Below, in pieces: positions 22,258-33,449 of a stretch of 64,000 nt of DNA. The notes beneath the pieces were generated by a model. The model had not been told where the DNA came from. It searched no databases and worked only from the letters and a program-made list of their open reading frames with translations. Position 1 is the first letter of the stretch; every line of letters starts with the position of its first letter. The DNA comes from Gonatopus flavifemur (taxonomy: Eukaryota; Arthropoda; Insecta; Hymenoptera; Dryinidae): assembly GCA_018340375.1 (NCBI GenBank), contig JAFFJZ010000013.1, positions 1,426,001-1,490,000 of the forward strand, given 5' to 3'. The translations under genes were made by a program, and so were the position numbers.

Positions 22258-22610
22258 TGTATGAAATCTACTTACATCTATCCTTCATTCTCGGGACTTT
22301 GTGATCTTTTATAAATCCGCACAGTTTTTAATTTCCCGCTCTTACTCTGGTTGCTCTATCTCATGTACATACTCTACATTCACATCCATGTCCACGCTAA
22401 TATTATCACGCGCACCTGTACCGCCAAAATCGTCTTCGCGTAGCAACCAGAGCCGTCTCGACCGTCTATCAATACAGTCCTCTGTACATAATCAGATCGG
22501 AATTAAAGCACGTGTTTCAACATACTCGTTTTTAACTTCATCTAGTTCTGCACTATCCATCCTTCCGTGGATTCTTTCCTATTTATCAGCTTCCTTCCTA
22601 TCCTCAAACA
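22258..22610 (+). repeat. BEL 5' LTR
   Basis: 353 bp, begins TGTATGAAATCTACTTACAT and ends CCTCAAACA. It matches the copy at 35281-35633 with scattered substitutions. Confidence 0.92.
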
Positions 22611-22611
22611 T

Positions 22612-22628
22612 TGGTCCTTCGAGCCGGA
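22612..22628 (+). other. BEL primer-binding site (tRNA-Tyr type)
   Basis: TGGTCCTTCGAGCCGGA follows the LTR after one base. It is complementary to CCA plus the 3' end of a tRNA whose acceptor reads CTCGAAGGA, which fits eukaryotic tRNA-Tyr (from memory). Confidence 0.75.
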
Positions 22629-24560
22629 TGGCTCATATCCTATCCTCCTCTAATAGTTTCCTCCGAACTCGTATAAGAACGTGCGAACCGGCTACCGTGC
22701 AAAGAATTCACCGCCATCGTTCGCGCGTTCAAATAACCACGCGTCAAGACAATTTCAAAGTTTGATTATTCATCTACGTATGAACACAACTCTCAAAGTC
22801 GGAGATCTACCAAGTGAACTGTGATTCGCGAACAAATTATCAGTGAATCAATACCATCTTGCGACTCCATCGATTTATTCAATCCTGAGTGCATAGAACT
22901 TTAATCTTGTTCGAGGTGAGAAACTATAACGCGCGGTTTCAACGATGCTAATCAGTACTGTTTCCAGCACATATTACACAGTCTCGATACCAAGCTACAA
23001 AGTACTGTGCTGAAATACATGAAAGTGGTTCGTGCATCAATCTTCTAATATCACGAGCATTCATCTGTTGGTCATCTTCCGTTTCCAAACTTAACGTTCG
23101 ATAACGTGGTACTAAGGAATTCGACGTTAAAGAGGCTCCCACACAGTTCGAGTCATCCGCTGAACTTTATACTCGTAGCTGTACCTTGATCGCTCTTCAC
23201 CTGGCTCGACAACGGTGTTAACGCTGCTGCATCTTTACGGCGGTGACAAGATCGACGGCTCATCGATACCGATAAACAACGATTTGTATTGTGTTTTTCG
23301 TGTTTTTTATATACGTTCTGTTTGAACGAATTCAACTCCGTCTTAGAATTCAAATATAATCCACCATCAATTTGCATGGTTTGAAAATTCACTCCGACAT
23401 TCATCTGAGTTTTAAGTTCGATAAAACAACTTCACCAATCGATTTTGTGAATCATTTTGACTTCTTTCCGGAGTTGTCTTATTTAGATCCTGCTCAACCA
23501 TGACAACTATATACATTATATAGACTGTGTCAGTACCGGTGGTTTCATATAATTTGATTCGAGTCAACCAGCTACCTTTTTCTCATATTCATTTGCTTCA
23601 CCCCGAGTAAATTCCCTGTGATTTGGTTGGACTCATCGTATCTTCTTCTTTCCTTCATCATCTACACGTTGCATCATGTGAATAAATTCATCGTTCCTTT
23701 AATTATATTGATTAATCTATATTTATTAATTTTATTATCTTTCATTGAAGTCGATAAACTGTAACATTATCATCCATTTTCATCTTTCATCACTGGTATT
23801 CAAACGGACTGTTCGAACGACATTTCTTTTTTTTTTCTCTATCGCGACTTTTACGAGATTTGTTTTGTGAGTTTCACATATTGATAGTATTATCATCCAA
23901 TTGAATGATTCTCTCACTACTCTTGATTGAATTCCATATGAATACTTCAGTTTTGTTGAATGATTTCTTCACGTTCTGTACACATTCAACTTGACGCGAT
24001 AACCATACCATGGTGGGCATATAATAGAATTTGCTATATCCACGCATATCATCAAAACCTGTTTGAATTCTCGCTATCTTCTCTTGTCGACGACCGTTGC
24101 CAACTATAGACATGATTGTTCAAAATATCCTGCGCATTGAATAATTCATGATGATACTGCAACTATTATAGAATTATCCTTTCATAGAATTCCTAGAACT
24201 TTTATAAAATCGTACTTTGTTAAACTGAGTTAGTTTCGTTAATCGAATTTTTTTTGTAATTGATCAACAACCGAGAACTCGAATCAACGGAACCGGTGCA
24301 TGCTCTTTATATCTTACATTCTTTTCGAATAACGCGGATTTTGTTCCTTGTTATACCATCACAGAGCTCCTAGGTTTTTCTTTTACGCAGGATTACGGGA
24401 GGGGCTTTGATCGACTTCACCGGTATTCTTTCTAATTCTGGATTAATTCGAGCATACTAATTATGTCCAATCAGGAAGTGCTTAAGCTTTGCGCGCACCA
24501 GGATAGGATTCATAGGATTAATTTCTCGATCTTTCCTAGATTTCACGGAACAAGGCGCGG
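22629..24560 (+). other. BEL leader region, no coding frame recognised
   Basis: About 1.9 kb separates the PBS from the first recognisable gag codons, unusually long for a BEL element. No domain, TIR pair or LTR was recognised in it. It may be untranslated leader, decayed gag N-terminus or an unrecognised insert. Confidence 0.4.
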
Positions 24561-24599
24561 CGAACATAACAAAGGGTAACTGTGGGGCTTGGTTAGCTT

Positions 24600-25114
24600 C
24601 ACTGGAACATGAATGGTCGCAATTTTCGGGACAACATGAAACACTGTATCACCTTTTCGATGGGGATGAACATAAAGATATTCCTTATTTCGCCAACGAT
24701 GTTTATGATACGACTGAGCACGATTATTCGACTGAAAAGGGTGAATTTCTCGACAAACTGGATTCTCTCTCGGGTGCCGACGCTTCCAGTGGTCAATCCC
24801 TCAATACAAGCACTCATAATAAGAATAATAGTAATCATCAATTACGCCATCAGCTTCCTGAAATCAATACGCCCAAGTTCGACGGCAATTATCAGTCTTG
24901 GACGATAAAGGACTTATTTTCTTCAATGATTATTCCCAATAGTTCGCTAACCAACATAGAACAGATTCATTATCTGAAGACAAGTGTCACAGGTGAGCCA
25001 GCTCACCTGATACAAGATATTCCCACTACCGCGGAGAATCCCTCTAGAGCCTGGAACACCCTCGTTGAGCGATATCAGAACGCCCGGTTATGAGTTGGCG
25101 CGCAGCTTACGGCA
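24600..25114 (+). pseudogene. BEL gag, 5' part
   Basis: The plus frame through EHEWSQFSGQHETLYHLFD and the acidic stretch following it leads to INTPKFDGNYQSWTIKDLF, TNIEQIHYLKTSVTGEPAHL and AWNTLVERYQNARL, the conserved BEL/Pao gag core (DUF1759-like). No ATG is found in this register near its start, and TGA follows NARL. The element at 25115 splits the gene, and the frame resumes at 30782 with LTALCDLKLMATESAEELGR-like residues once the CGGCA duplication is counted once. Pseudogene by stop, shift and insertion. Confidence 0.85.
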
Positions 25115-25152
25115 CACAGTGGGGCCAAATGCCAAAAAGCTGGACAAAATTA
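25115..25152 (+). repeat. Left RSS-like end of the Transib element
   Basis: Heptamer CACAGTG, then 22 bases, then ACAAAATTA, which matches the RAG nonamer ACAAAAACC at its first six bases. The geometry approximates a 23-RSS. Confidence 0.7.
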
Positions 25153-25189
25153 TAAGGGGCTCTCAAATTCGCTTGCGACTTCGTACTCG

Positions 25190-26110
25190 GGAAGTTTATG
25201 GGGTCACTGATTACGAATCCGTTGTCAGAATTTCAAAATTCAAAATGGCGGATCCAATATGGCGGAGGAAAATTGAGAGAAACCATCGGATTTTCTTCAA
25301 ACTTGGTGATCAGGAGTTTTTGGGGTCGCTGATTACGAATCTGCTGTTTGGGTTCCAAAATTCAAAATGGCGAATCCAATATGGCGGACGAAAATTTTGA
25401 AAATCATCGGATTCTCCTCAAATTGGGTACCCAACGGTTTTTGGGGTCGCTGATTACGGATCCGTTGTTCTCATTCTGAAATTCAAAATGACGGATGCAA
25501 TATGGTGGACGAAAATTGGAAGTTATCATCGGATTTTTTTCAAATTTGGTGATCAGGGGTTTTCAGGGTCGCTGATTACGAATCCGCTGTCTGAGTTCCC
25601 AAATTCAGAATGGCAAATTCAATATGGCGGACGAAAATTGAAAAAATTATCGGATTCTTTTCAAATTGGGTACCCAGGGATTTTTGGGGTCGCTGATTAC
25701 AAATCCGTTGTCTGCATTTCGAAATTCAAAATGGCGGATCCAATATGGTGAAATAAAATCGAGAAGATCATCGGATTTTCTTCAAACTCGGCATCCAGGA
25801 GTTTTTGGGGTCACCAATTACGAATCCGTTGTCAAAATTTTGGAATTCAGAATGGCGGATCCAATATGGTGGACAAAAATCAAGAAAATCATCGCATTTC
25901 CTTCAAACTCGGTACTCAGGGGTTTCTGTGGTCGCTGATTACGAATCCACGGTCTGAAATTCGAAATTCAGAATAACGGACCCAATATAGCGGACGAGAA
26001 TTGTAAAAATCATCGGATTCCCTTCAAACTCGGTACCCAGGGGTTTTCGGGATCGCTGATCACGAATCCGTTGTCAGAATTCCGAAATTCAGGATGGCGG
26101 ATGCCGAAAA
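25190..26110 (+). repeat. Left subterminal tandem array, 8 units of about 121 bp
   Basis: The landmark GGTCGCTGATTACGAATCCG recurs at about 25199, 25322, 25441, 25565, 25685, 25806, 25927 and 26047. Each unit also carries AAAATGGCGGATCCAATATG and CGGATTTTCTTCAAACTCGG. Units are diverged. Open frames across the array are a by-product of the period and not genes. Confidence 0.9.
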
Positions 26111-26432
26111 TCGAAACTTCATTCATAACTCAATAATTAACAAGAACTGAACGGCCCATTTTGTTGTTCCTATTATGATCATTATTATTATCATTTCCAA
26201 CATTGAATCATTATTAATATAATTATCGGATGATATAAACACACCAAATGTGTTAAATCGAAAGATATATACATTCACAATATATACAATAATATAAAAA
26301 ACTGAAATCGTAATGGTTTTTACTTTTGCCACACTTTTTTTACTCAGATCAGTCTTCTTCTCCACTCTCAGAGGAAGATAATGGGAAAGTTACGTTGTCT
26401 TTATCAAGTATATCCGGAGTTTTGATGAGGCT
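26111..26432. other. AT-rich spacer inside the Transib element
   Basis: This lies between the left array and the 3' end of the transposase gene. No feature is recognised; it probably includes the 3' UTR. Confidence 0.4.
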
Positions 26433-28904
26433 TCACACGTCTCTAGGGAGAAACTTTAGTTTTTTCTTGGGCAACTGTCTTTTACTCGATAACATTGGAT
26501 CAGAACTCAAAAGGAACCATTTAAAAATGTCGTCATTCGTTTTTTCCCTACTGCATTTCCTGGAGTGATGCTCTCGGTACCTTTGGAAATGAATGTTGTT
26601 AAGATATTTGAATATAATTATGTATTCATCGACACCGTTAAAGCTTTTGATCTCAACATGACAAGCAAAATCAAGGAAAAACAAAAAGCAGCTGCACTTT
26701 GGGGTCATCAGTATAAAGTTTTGAATAAATCCTCTAATTCATAAGTTTACTTGATTCTCAGAATTGTTTTCTAGTCTATGAATTTATGTTTCCAGAGGAT
26801 GAACAATGTGGCTTATTAATAAAAAAAAAGTACATGAATATTCATAATTCCCCGAATTCCTTACCAGAACAAAACAATCTTCGCGAACATATATTCTCGT
26901 GGTCACCATAAATATATAGTTTGCCTAGTTGTCAAAAACGTATTGTGCAATGTATCAAACTGATTGCAGTACTTGAGAAGTCACATTTTTCCCTTCAAAG
27001 TGTCGAGTCCACTGTGACAAATATAGACTATTATTAAGTGATATACATCATTTTCACCTTTTAAAATCTTTGTTACAAGCCTCTTGTGCTTCCTCAGTCA
27101 ATTGGCCTATAGGTAGAAGAGCAGATGCAATGATTTCAGGTCCGTGGATCAAAAACTTGTGCATCGTAGGTGACATTGGGTACCACGGATATTTTGTCGC
27201 GTAGTAGCGTGCCGTGTCTAAAGCGTAACTCCGAAACTTTTCAACGTCTATTTCATGGTCACTTGAAACGGTAGCTAATACTACATGAAGTCGTTGTATT
27301 AGGTTGACATCCACCCCTGTGATTTCGGCAGAAACTTCGGGTTGTGCGAAAAATCGCCTAGCGGTATTCCCATCATTTGAGTTCCCAAACCCTGGCTTAG
27401 GAACATCGACAATGAGGCCACATTTTTCTTTAAAACTTTTCTGTACAACCTTTTTCCGTTCTTCCACCAAAGCTTTATCTTGTTCTCGTGCTTGCCACTT
27501 CTGAATAGGTAGCTTATAAGACAAATGCAGGAGGCCCTCAAAAAATCGTATCCAGCCGTGTAGACAAGACAAACCAAACTGGAGGTTTTCGGTTTTGACC
27601 GGCCTGGATACTATATCATCAATTTTGTTGAATTCCTTAGATGTGGCACCACACATATAGCACTTCTGGGTATAGGTTGTCTCAGTTATGGCATTGCATA
27701 CCTTCCCGTCCACCATAGAAAAAATCATCTCATGTTTCACTGAAACATGTTTTTCATCAGTTCTGAAAGAAGTAGCCCTCAGATTTTCTATTTCATTATC
27801 AACCCGTAGCTTCTCTGCAACCGAAACTTCAGTTGATTCTTTCACAAACTCTATTTTGATTGGCCTACAAAATCTGGTTGATGATGGCCTTGGATTCTGC
27901 CAAATTATTTTTGAATTGCAGTGTAGGCGGAGAGGCACAAGTGAAGTAATGAACGCAGCGGAATCACTAGCTCCCGAACTTTGATATGCTTGTTTGTATG
28001 AGGAGTGGCCAGAGCTCGCATCAAACCCCCATTTGGAAATAAGTACCAGGTTTTGTAACTCTTCATCAGATAAAGTTGACAAAACCGAATTCTGTAGCTT
28101 TAAAATACGTGTAGCTGTGTGATCAAGAAGTGCTTGTAGTTGCACAACAGCGCAGGTTTCTGTTATTTGAATAAATTCCTTGTCAGGGAAACACATGCGT
28201 TTGGCCAGTTGAATTTTTTTATAAGGTGGAAATTTCTGCGGATCAGCTTCACGCAATAAGCAGTACTGATGTTTTGAGAGCTCGGCATCTACTAGGAGAG
28301 CTAGAGCATCTTCATCATCCAACATCTTTGGCTCATTTCGCTTGAAAGTTTGATAACCTTTCATATACATTTTGGCAAGCTCAGGATCAGAAGATGTAAT
28401 ATCCTTTACAATTTTTGCGGCTTCGATCTGTCCAGACGCTCTCAAACACATTTGTGTGGCGTAAGACAGCTCTGAGATAGGAGTATTGACTCTGATATTC
28501 TCCGTTTTCCTACGTTCCGTTCTCTCTGAACATTCGTTGAATTCAACAAGAGGTCTTCCCACTTGCGTGTGAACAGTGACAGAATGGGGATTCCTGAAAG
28601 TACAAAACACTACCTCTTGTTTCAACCATTCTTCATTATTTTTAAGAAATCGTTCTTCGGTCCTTTGAGAAGATTCTCATCTCTTTTTGAATACACATTT
28701 GAAAGTAGATGAAAGGTTAGAGATCTCTGTAGTTTTGTTATCCGGACAACACGTTATCTCGATGATTCTTTCTTGGAGGACAGTGAACTTTTCATCCAAC
28801 GTAGGTAGAGAACTGCTCCTTAAAATATTGTACATCTCTCTCCGAGTCATAGATATTGAATCATCTTTGAAATCTACAAACGTTGTAGAATTCGATAAAA
28901 TTCG
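26433..28904 (-). pseudogene. Transib-like DDE transposase, spliced, one internal nonsense codon
   Basis: Main exon 28904-27058, after an acceptor TTTCTGTAG, opens RILSNSTTFVDFKDDSISMT and runs about 615 codons. A single TGA (28677-28679) sits where Trp would fit (FKKR-stop-ESSQRTEERF). A donor AAAAG|GTGAAA, a 477-bp intron and an acceptor CCAAAG|G join exactly in frame to exon 26580-26433, ending KKKLKFLPRDV. Features: KWGFDASSGHSSYKQ (candidate first Asp), SSTRFCRPIKIEF, a zinc-like KCYMCGATSKEFN, GLSCLHGWIRFFEGLLHL, KPGFGNSNDGNTARRFF, and EEAQEACNKDFKRYREHHSR, which resembles the catalytic-Glu helix of RAG1. The middle catalytic Asp is not evident. Role: cleavage and joining at the CACAGTG ends. 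A first exon may lie further upstream. Confidence 0.75.
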
Positions 28905-29759
28905 CTACAGAAACCCCATGTGTTTCTAAAAATTTTCCTAATTTTCTTGGGTTGGATTCAACCCTCTTGAGGTAATTTTTTTTGCAGTCAATTGTTCAAA
29001 TTAAACTACTAAGAAAATATAGGTTGTTGAAACACTCACCTATGGCAGCGGAATCCATCTCATTTGGAATTGTATGTTAACATTGAATGATTTTAAAAAA
29101 CGAAAAATATTCACCAAGCTCCAAACTTGCACGCGGAAAAAAGTTTACGGTAACGATTACTAGCAAGAGTAAGAATTCGGTGACAGCTATTGCACAATTG
29201 TGATAAGCACCATTTGAAATCGGACCGATTACAACCAACTATTTACGTTGCCATGGAAACGATAGGTTAACATAAGAACGATCACCAAATCGCGAGTCAT
29301 GATTCAGTTCACGAAAAGAAAAGGGATATCAATACTTGAATAACATTTATAAACATTTAGGAAAATGACTGTCACTTTGGGGAAAAAGAGCATCGCTGAA
29401 GAATGTTAGCAGTGAAGTTACCAAAAATTCGTAGTAATCATACTAAATGTTGGTAGTTTTATTGTCATTTCCCATAGTGAATTCATCAACTCATAGTAAA
29501 TTCACTACGAATATTCTCCAGCAATACTGTTTTTCTCTCAATGGTCCATCATCTTCCTAAATATCAATGATTCCTGGCCTTGTGTACCCTTAGCCCGCGA
29601 TGAGAAGAAAAACGAATGGTAATCAATCTCATACAGTTTTCCTCGTGCAGCAAATGTACACTGGAAATAAAACACATACTAACGTTGGGATAAAATTCAA
29701 AGCGAATCTACTGAATTCTGAGTTTTGTGTCCACCATATTAGATACGTCATCTTTGATT
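28905..29759. other. Upstream region of the Transib transposase gene
   Basis: Minus-strand bases before the main exon could include an intron and a first exon. A coding-like word (SVANFIEFYNVCRF) overlaps the acceptor but is probably coincidental. The segment 29128-29545 has MITE-like edges (CACGCGGAAAAAAG, TTTTTCTCTCAATG), too weak to call. Confidence 0.35.
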
Positions 29760-30210
29760 CTTGGAATTTGACAACTGATTCGTAATCAATGACCCCACAA
29801 AACCCTGGATACCGAGTTTGAAGGAAATCTGATGATTTTTTCAATTTTTTTTTGCCAAACTGGATCCGCCATCCTGAATTCCGGAATTCAGACACCGGAT
29901 TCGGAATCAGCGACCTTAAAAACCTTAGGGTACCGAGTTTGAAGGCAATCCGATGATTTTTTCAATTTTCATCCGCCATATCGGATCCGCCATTTTGAAT
30001 TTTGGAATTCAAACAACGGATTCGTAATCAGCGACCTCAGAAACCCCTGGGTAACGAATTTGAAGAAAATCCGATGATTTCTTTCAATTTTCGTCCGCCA
30101 TATTGGATCCGCCATTTTGAATTCCGAAATGAAGATAACGGATTCATAATCAGCGACCCCACAAACTCTTGCATATCGAGTTTCAGACGGATCTAAGGAC
30201 TCCTCATCAC
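29760..30210 (-). repeat. Right subterminal array, 4 units, inverted relative to the left
   Basis: The reverse complement of the left-array unit recurs at about 29775, 29897, 30017 and 30138 (GGATTCGTAATCAGCGACC). The two arrays therefore face each other across the transposase gene, like extended inverted repeats. Confidence 0.88.
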
Positions 30211-30738
30211 TCCGTCTAATTTTTTGTGATTTCCTGCACAAAAACATGGCGGAATTGCTTAGGGGCAGACATGGGCAGCCGTTTTTTTTTCTGATGTTTA
30301 GGTAAGAGTCCTATCTACCACCTCCAATGAGTTAAACGACGTAATTTTGCGTAATTCTCTACTATTCCTTCAAAAACCAAACACATTTTCTCATTTATAG
30401 ATATAGAAATTACATCCAATCATTGCTCTGTCAGTATTTTCCACTCATCAAATTGATATTTCCTCAATTTTTAGTGTATTCTACATAGTTTCAGTAATAG
30501 ACTCCAATTTGGAAAAGTTAAATCGGTTCATTTTTCGAGACACAGCGTCTTTTTGAACATGCTCGTTATTTTACTGTCTTTCAATCACGCGGATTATACT
30601 TCAAGGAGGGTATTTTGCAACTGGTACACAAGGGCAGGGGGAGGGGATCAGATCTTCTTATATCAGAATTCCAATACTTGGGACATCACCTCACTTATCC
30701 CAAGGGTCAAATATCCCCAACTACAAACTTCATTTTTG

Positions 30739-30776
30739 GGGTTTTGGCCAGCTTTTTGGCATTTGGCCCCACTGTG
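30739..30776 (-). repeat. Right RSS-like end of the Transib element
   Basis: On the minus strand: CACAGTG, the same 22-base spacer, then CCAAAACCC, which matches ACAAAAACC at 7 of 9 positions. Confidence 0.7.
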
Positions 30777-30781
30777 CGGCA

Positions 30782-32743
30782 CTTTGCGACTTGAAACTTA
30801 TGGCTACTGAGTCGGCTGAGGAACTCGGAAGGTTATTCAAGGGAACTACTGAGGAACTACTGATGCAAGAGGAACTACTGATGCAAGAGGAACCTTAGAA
30901 GTATTAGGTAGGCCCGTAGATCAGTGAGGTAATTGGATCGTGCATATCACCACCAGCCGGTTAGACTCGCGAACGCGTCGAGATTGGGAGGATCACCTTG
31001 GTTCGAAACAGGAACTCCCAACATTTCCGGAACTGGGAGAATTTCTAACTACCAGGATGAGAACGTTAGAATCACTCGACAATCCCAATAAACGAAATCC
31101 TCCTACTACCTCTTCTATCGAATTCAACGTTCATCCAGCGTATTCTCGAGTCTTCCCGCATTCCGCAAGATCCCATCCGATTACAAAAACCACACCAGGC
31201 AAAACCCGAAATTCCCATGCTGAAACCAACCAATTTTGTCCACGACATTGTCCCTGTTGCTCACAACCGCATTATCTGGGTACATGCGAGTCTTCCAAGG
31301 CCAAAATGGTCCCACAACGACATCACTTTGTACGGGCTCAAAGCCTGGGCATAAACTGCTTAGGGTCTCACGATGTGACTGCTTGTCGCTCTGAAATTGT
31401 ATGTAGATACTGTCACCAACGACATCATTCATTGCTTCATGAGAATTCCGCAGGGCCTACGCCGAGACCAGGCACATCCCCTTAGTCAATCTCAGAGTCC
31501 AAATCAACTTGCATCGCACCCCAGTACATCCCTACCTTCGAACGTGGCTGTCGTTAGTTCTTTTGTTCCCAAGGCCGCAGTGACATCTCGCGGTTCAGTA
31601 CTTTTGACTACTGCAATGGTCACTATACGCACTGACAACGGCTATTCATCTTTTGCTCGGGCACTTATTGACCCTTGTGCGGGAACTAACTTTATTTCTG
31701 GAGCATTAACCCAACGTTTGCGGCTCTCGCGTCGCTCGGCACCAATCAGGATTTCCGGAATCAGTGGTGGTACTAGTAAGGTGTCGCAAGGTTCCGTTAG
31801 TTTCCTTATTACTCCATACAGTTCTCGATCGACTTCCCAACTCCCCATTACCGCATTAGTCTTGCCTGAACTGACCGACTACGTGCCTCTTCGACTTACA
31901 TCGGCGACCTTCTGGCCACATCTGACCGGTATTACATTGGCCGACCCTGACATGGGGTCAGCCAAACCTATCGTTATGCTGTTAGGGAGTGAGACATACG
32001 CCTTATTGATGAAATCGGAACTGATCAAGGGTCATCCGGGTACCCCACTGTCTCAAGAAACGGTCCTGGGATGGATTCTCACTGAACCCGCGTTGAATGA
32101 TCCCAACGCGCAAGATCACGACACCTCAGTAGTGGGGTTGAACTGCGTTCTGAGCGATTCACTACCTGCTCCTGTGCAACGATTTTGGGTGCGGGAGGAA
32201 ATTCCCGATAATGCTTCAAAATCCACCCCCGACGGGCAGCGATGTGAAGATCACTTCGCTGCTACGCATTCACGCACGCCAGATGGCCGCCACGTTGGTG
32301 GATTACCGTTTGCTGTTACTCCTGTTAGCTTGGGTGACTCTAAGTCGCAAGCTCTTTGCACGTTACAACGTGTGGAACGGCAGTTCCGGAAAAATCCCGT
32401 GCTACAATTCTCCTACTCCGCATTTTCGAGTGAATACCTAGAGCTGGGCCATATGGAGAAAGCGCTGACAGAAGTGCCTAATGACTTTTATCTTCCGCAC
32501 CATGGAGTCATCAGAGAGTCCAGTTCTACCATGAAGTTGAGGGTTGTGTTCAACGGGTCACAGAAATCTCCCTCTGGGTTCTCCCTTAACGATTTTTTCT
32601 CTACGGGGCCAAAACTTCAAACCGATCTTTCCATTGTCCTAGCACGATGGAGGATGCATAAAATCGTTTTCTCCACCGATATTGAGAAAATGTTCAGACA
32701 AATTGTAGTACATCCAGCTGACCGAAATTTCCAGCGTATATGA
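30782..32743 (+). pseudogene. BEL gag 3' part, protease and RT start (broken)
   Basis: Gag resumes at 30782. An 18-bp direct duplication (GAACTACTGATGCAAGAG twice, about 30850) and a TAG disturb the frame. From 30940, ITTSRLDSRTRRDWEDHLGS, PTFPELGEFLTTRMRTLESL and a Cys/His segment ending CRYCHQRHHSLLHENS are typical of Pao gag. From 31600, FARALIDPCAGTNFISGAL is the retropepsin box (ALIDxG-type, with Pro-Cys-Ala replacing the usual residues), followed by LLGSETYALLMK and LSQETVLGWIL. RT begins with YLPHHGVIRESSSTMKLRVV and FSTDIEKMFRQIVVHPADR, and stops at TGA near 32741 where Trp is expected. Confidence 0.88.
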
Positions 32744-32749
32744 TGACGA

Positions 32750-33420
32750 AAGCAACCGCCTCAACCTCCGCTAGCTTATCCTCTCAATACTGTCACGTAT
32801 GGGTTGAGATGTGCACCTTCCTTAGCACTCCGTACATTACAACAGCTCGCTCACGTTGGTGCTGCTCGTTTCCCTAACGCTGCATTGATCTCAGACCGCA
32901 ATATTTATGTCGATGACATACTCGCTGGAGCCTCGGATGTAGAAACTGCTCTAAACCTCGAACAAGAGCTAAACGATCTCCTCATTGCGGGCGGATTTCT
33001 GTTGAGAAAATGACCTCCTTGATTCACTACCATCTGGCTGGGTTGCTACCCAGCTATCACATCCTTGGCAACAGGATTCTGCATTCCCCGCTCTGGGACT
33101 CCAGTGGCACCCTGATACTGATGTATTTCCATTTCATTTCGTTCCAACGGATCTCTCTACTGGTAACTCCAAATGTTGCGTGCTATTGAACACTCCAAGG
33201 TGTTTGATCCCTTGGGCTGGCTCGCGCCCGCTACTATTTCCTCTAAGGTTTTTATGCAGTCATTATGGCTGGTGGGAACTGACTGGGATGACCCACTCCC
33301 AGCAGCTGAATCATGATACTGGAGTTACCTTGTAGATGACCTCATACATGTGCCCACGATGAAGATCCCACGATGGCTCGGGACGCACCTCAACTCCCAT
33401 TAATGATAACCCAGCTAACT
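32750..33420 (+). pseudogene. BEL RT catalytic part and connection (broken)
   Basis: TVTYGLRCAPSLALRTLQQL and ISDRNIYVDDILAGASDVET carry the YVDD catalytic box. The frame stops at about 33012. Downstream in shifted frames, HPDTDVFPFHFVPTD and VFDPLGWLAPATISSKVFMQ with LWLVGTDWDDPLPA mark the connection/RNase H entry typical of BEL. At least three frame changes or stops occur. Confidence 0.82.
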
Positions 33421-33449
33421 GTGAGAGTAGAGGTCTTACTTCCAATCAG

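Larger units (their letters stand above)
25115..30776 (-). mobile_element. Transib-like (RAG1-related) transposon with RSS-like ends
   Basis: The 29-bp terminal inverted repeats are perfect and start CACAGTGGGGCCAAATGCCA. They are flanked by the 5-bp duplication CGGCA (25110-25114, 30777-30781). Length 5662 bp. Transib elements are known for 5-bp GC-rich duplications and CACWATG-like tips related to the RAG recombination-signal heptamer; here the first seven bases are exactly CACAGTG. A spliced transposase gene lies centrally on the minus strand. Subterminal 121-bp repeats flank it in opposite orientations. Confidence 0.88.

Noticed and set aside
22301..22765. 154-codon plus-strand frame
   Set aside because: It runs through the BEL LTR and PBS; the same LTR at the other end does not keep it open.
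25190..25940. Three overlapping plus-strand open frames read as genes
   Set aside because: They are translations of the 121-bp tandem repeat and their peptides repeat with the same period.
29128..29545. Possible MITE inside the Transib element
   Set aside because: Edges are only weakly inverted and no target duplication is visible.
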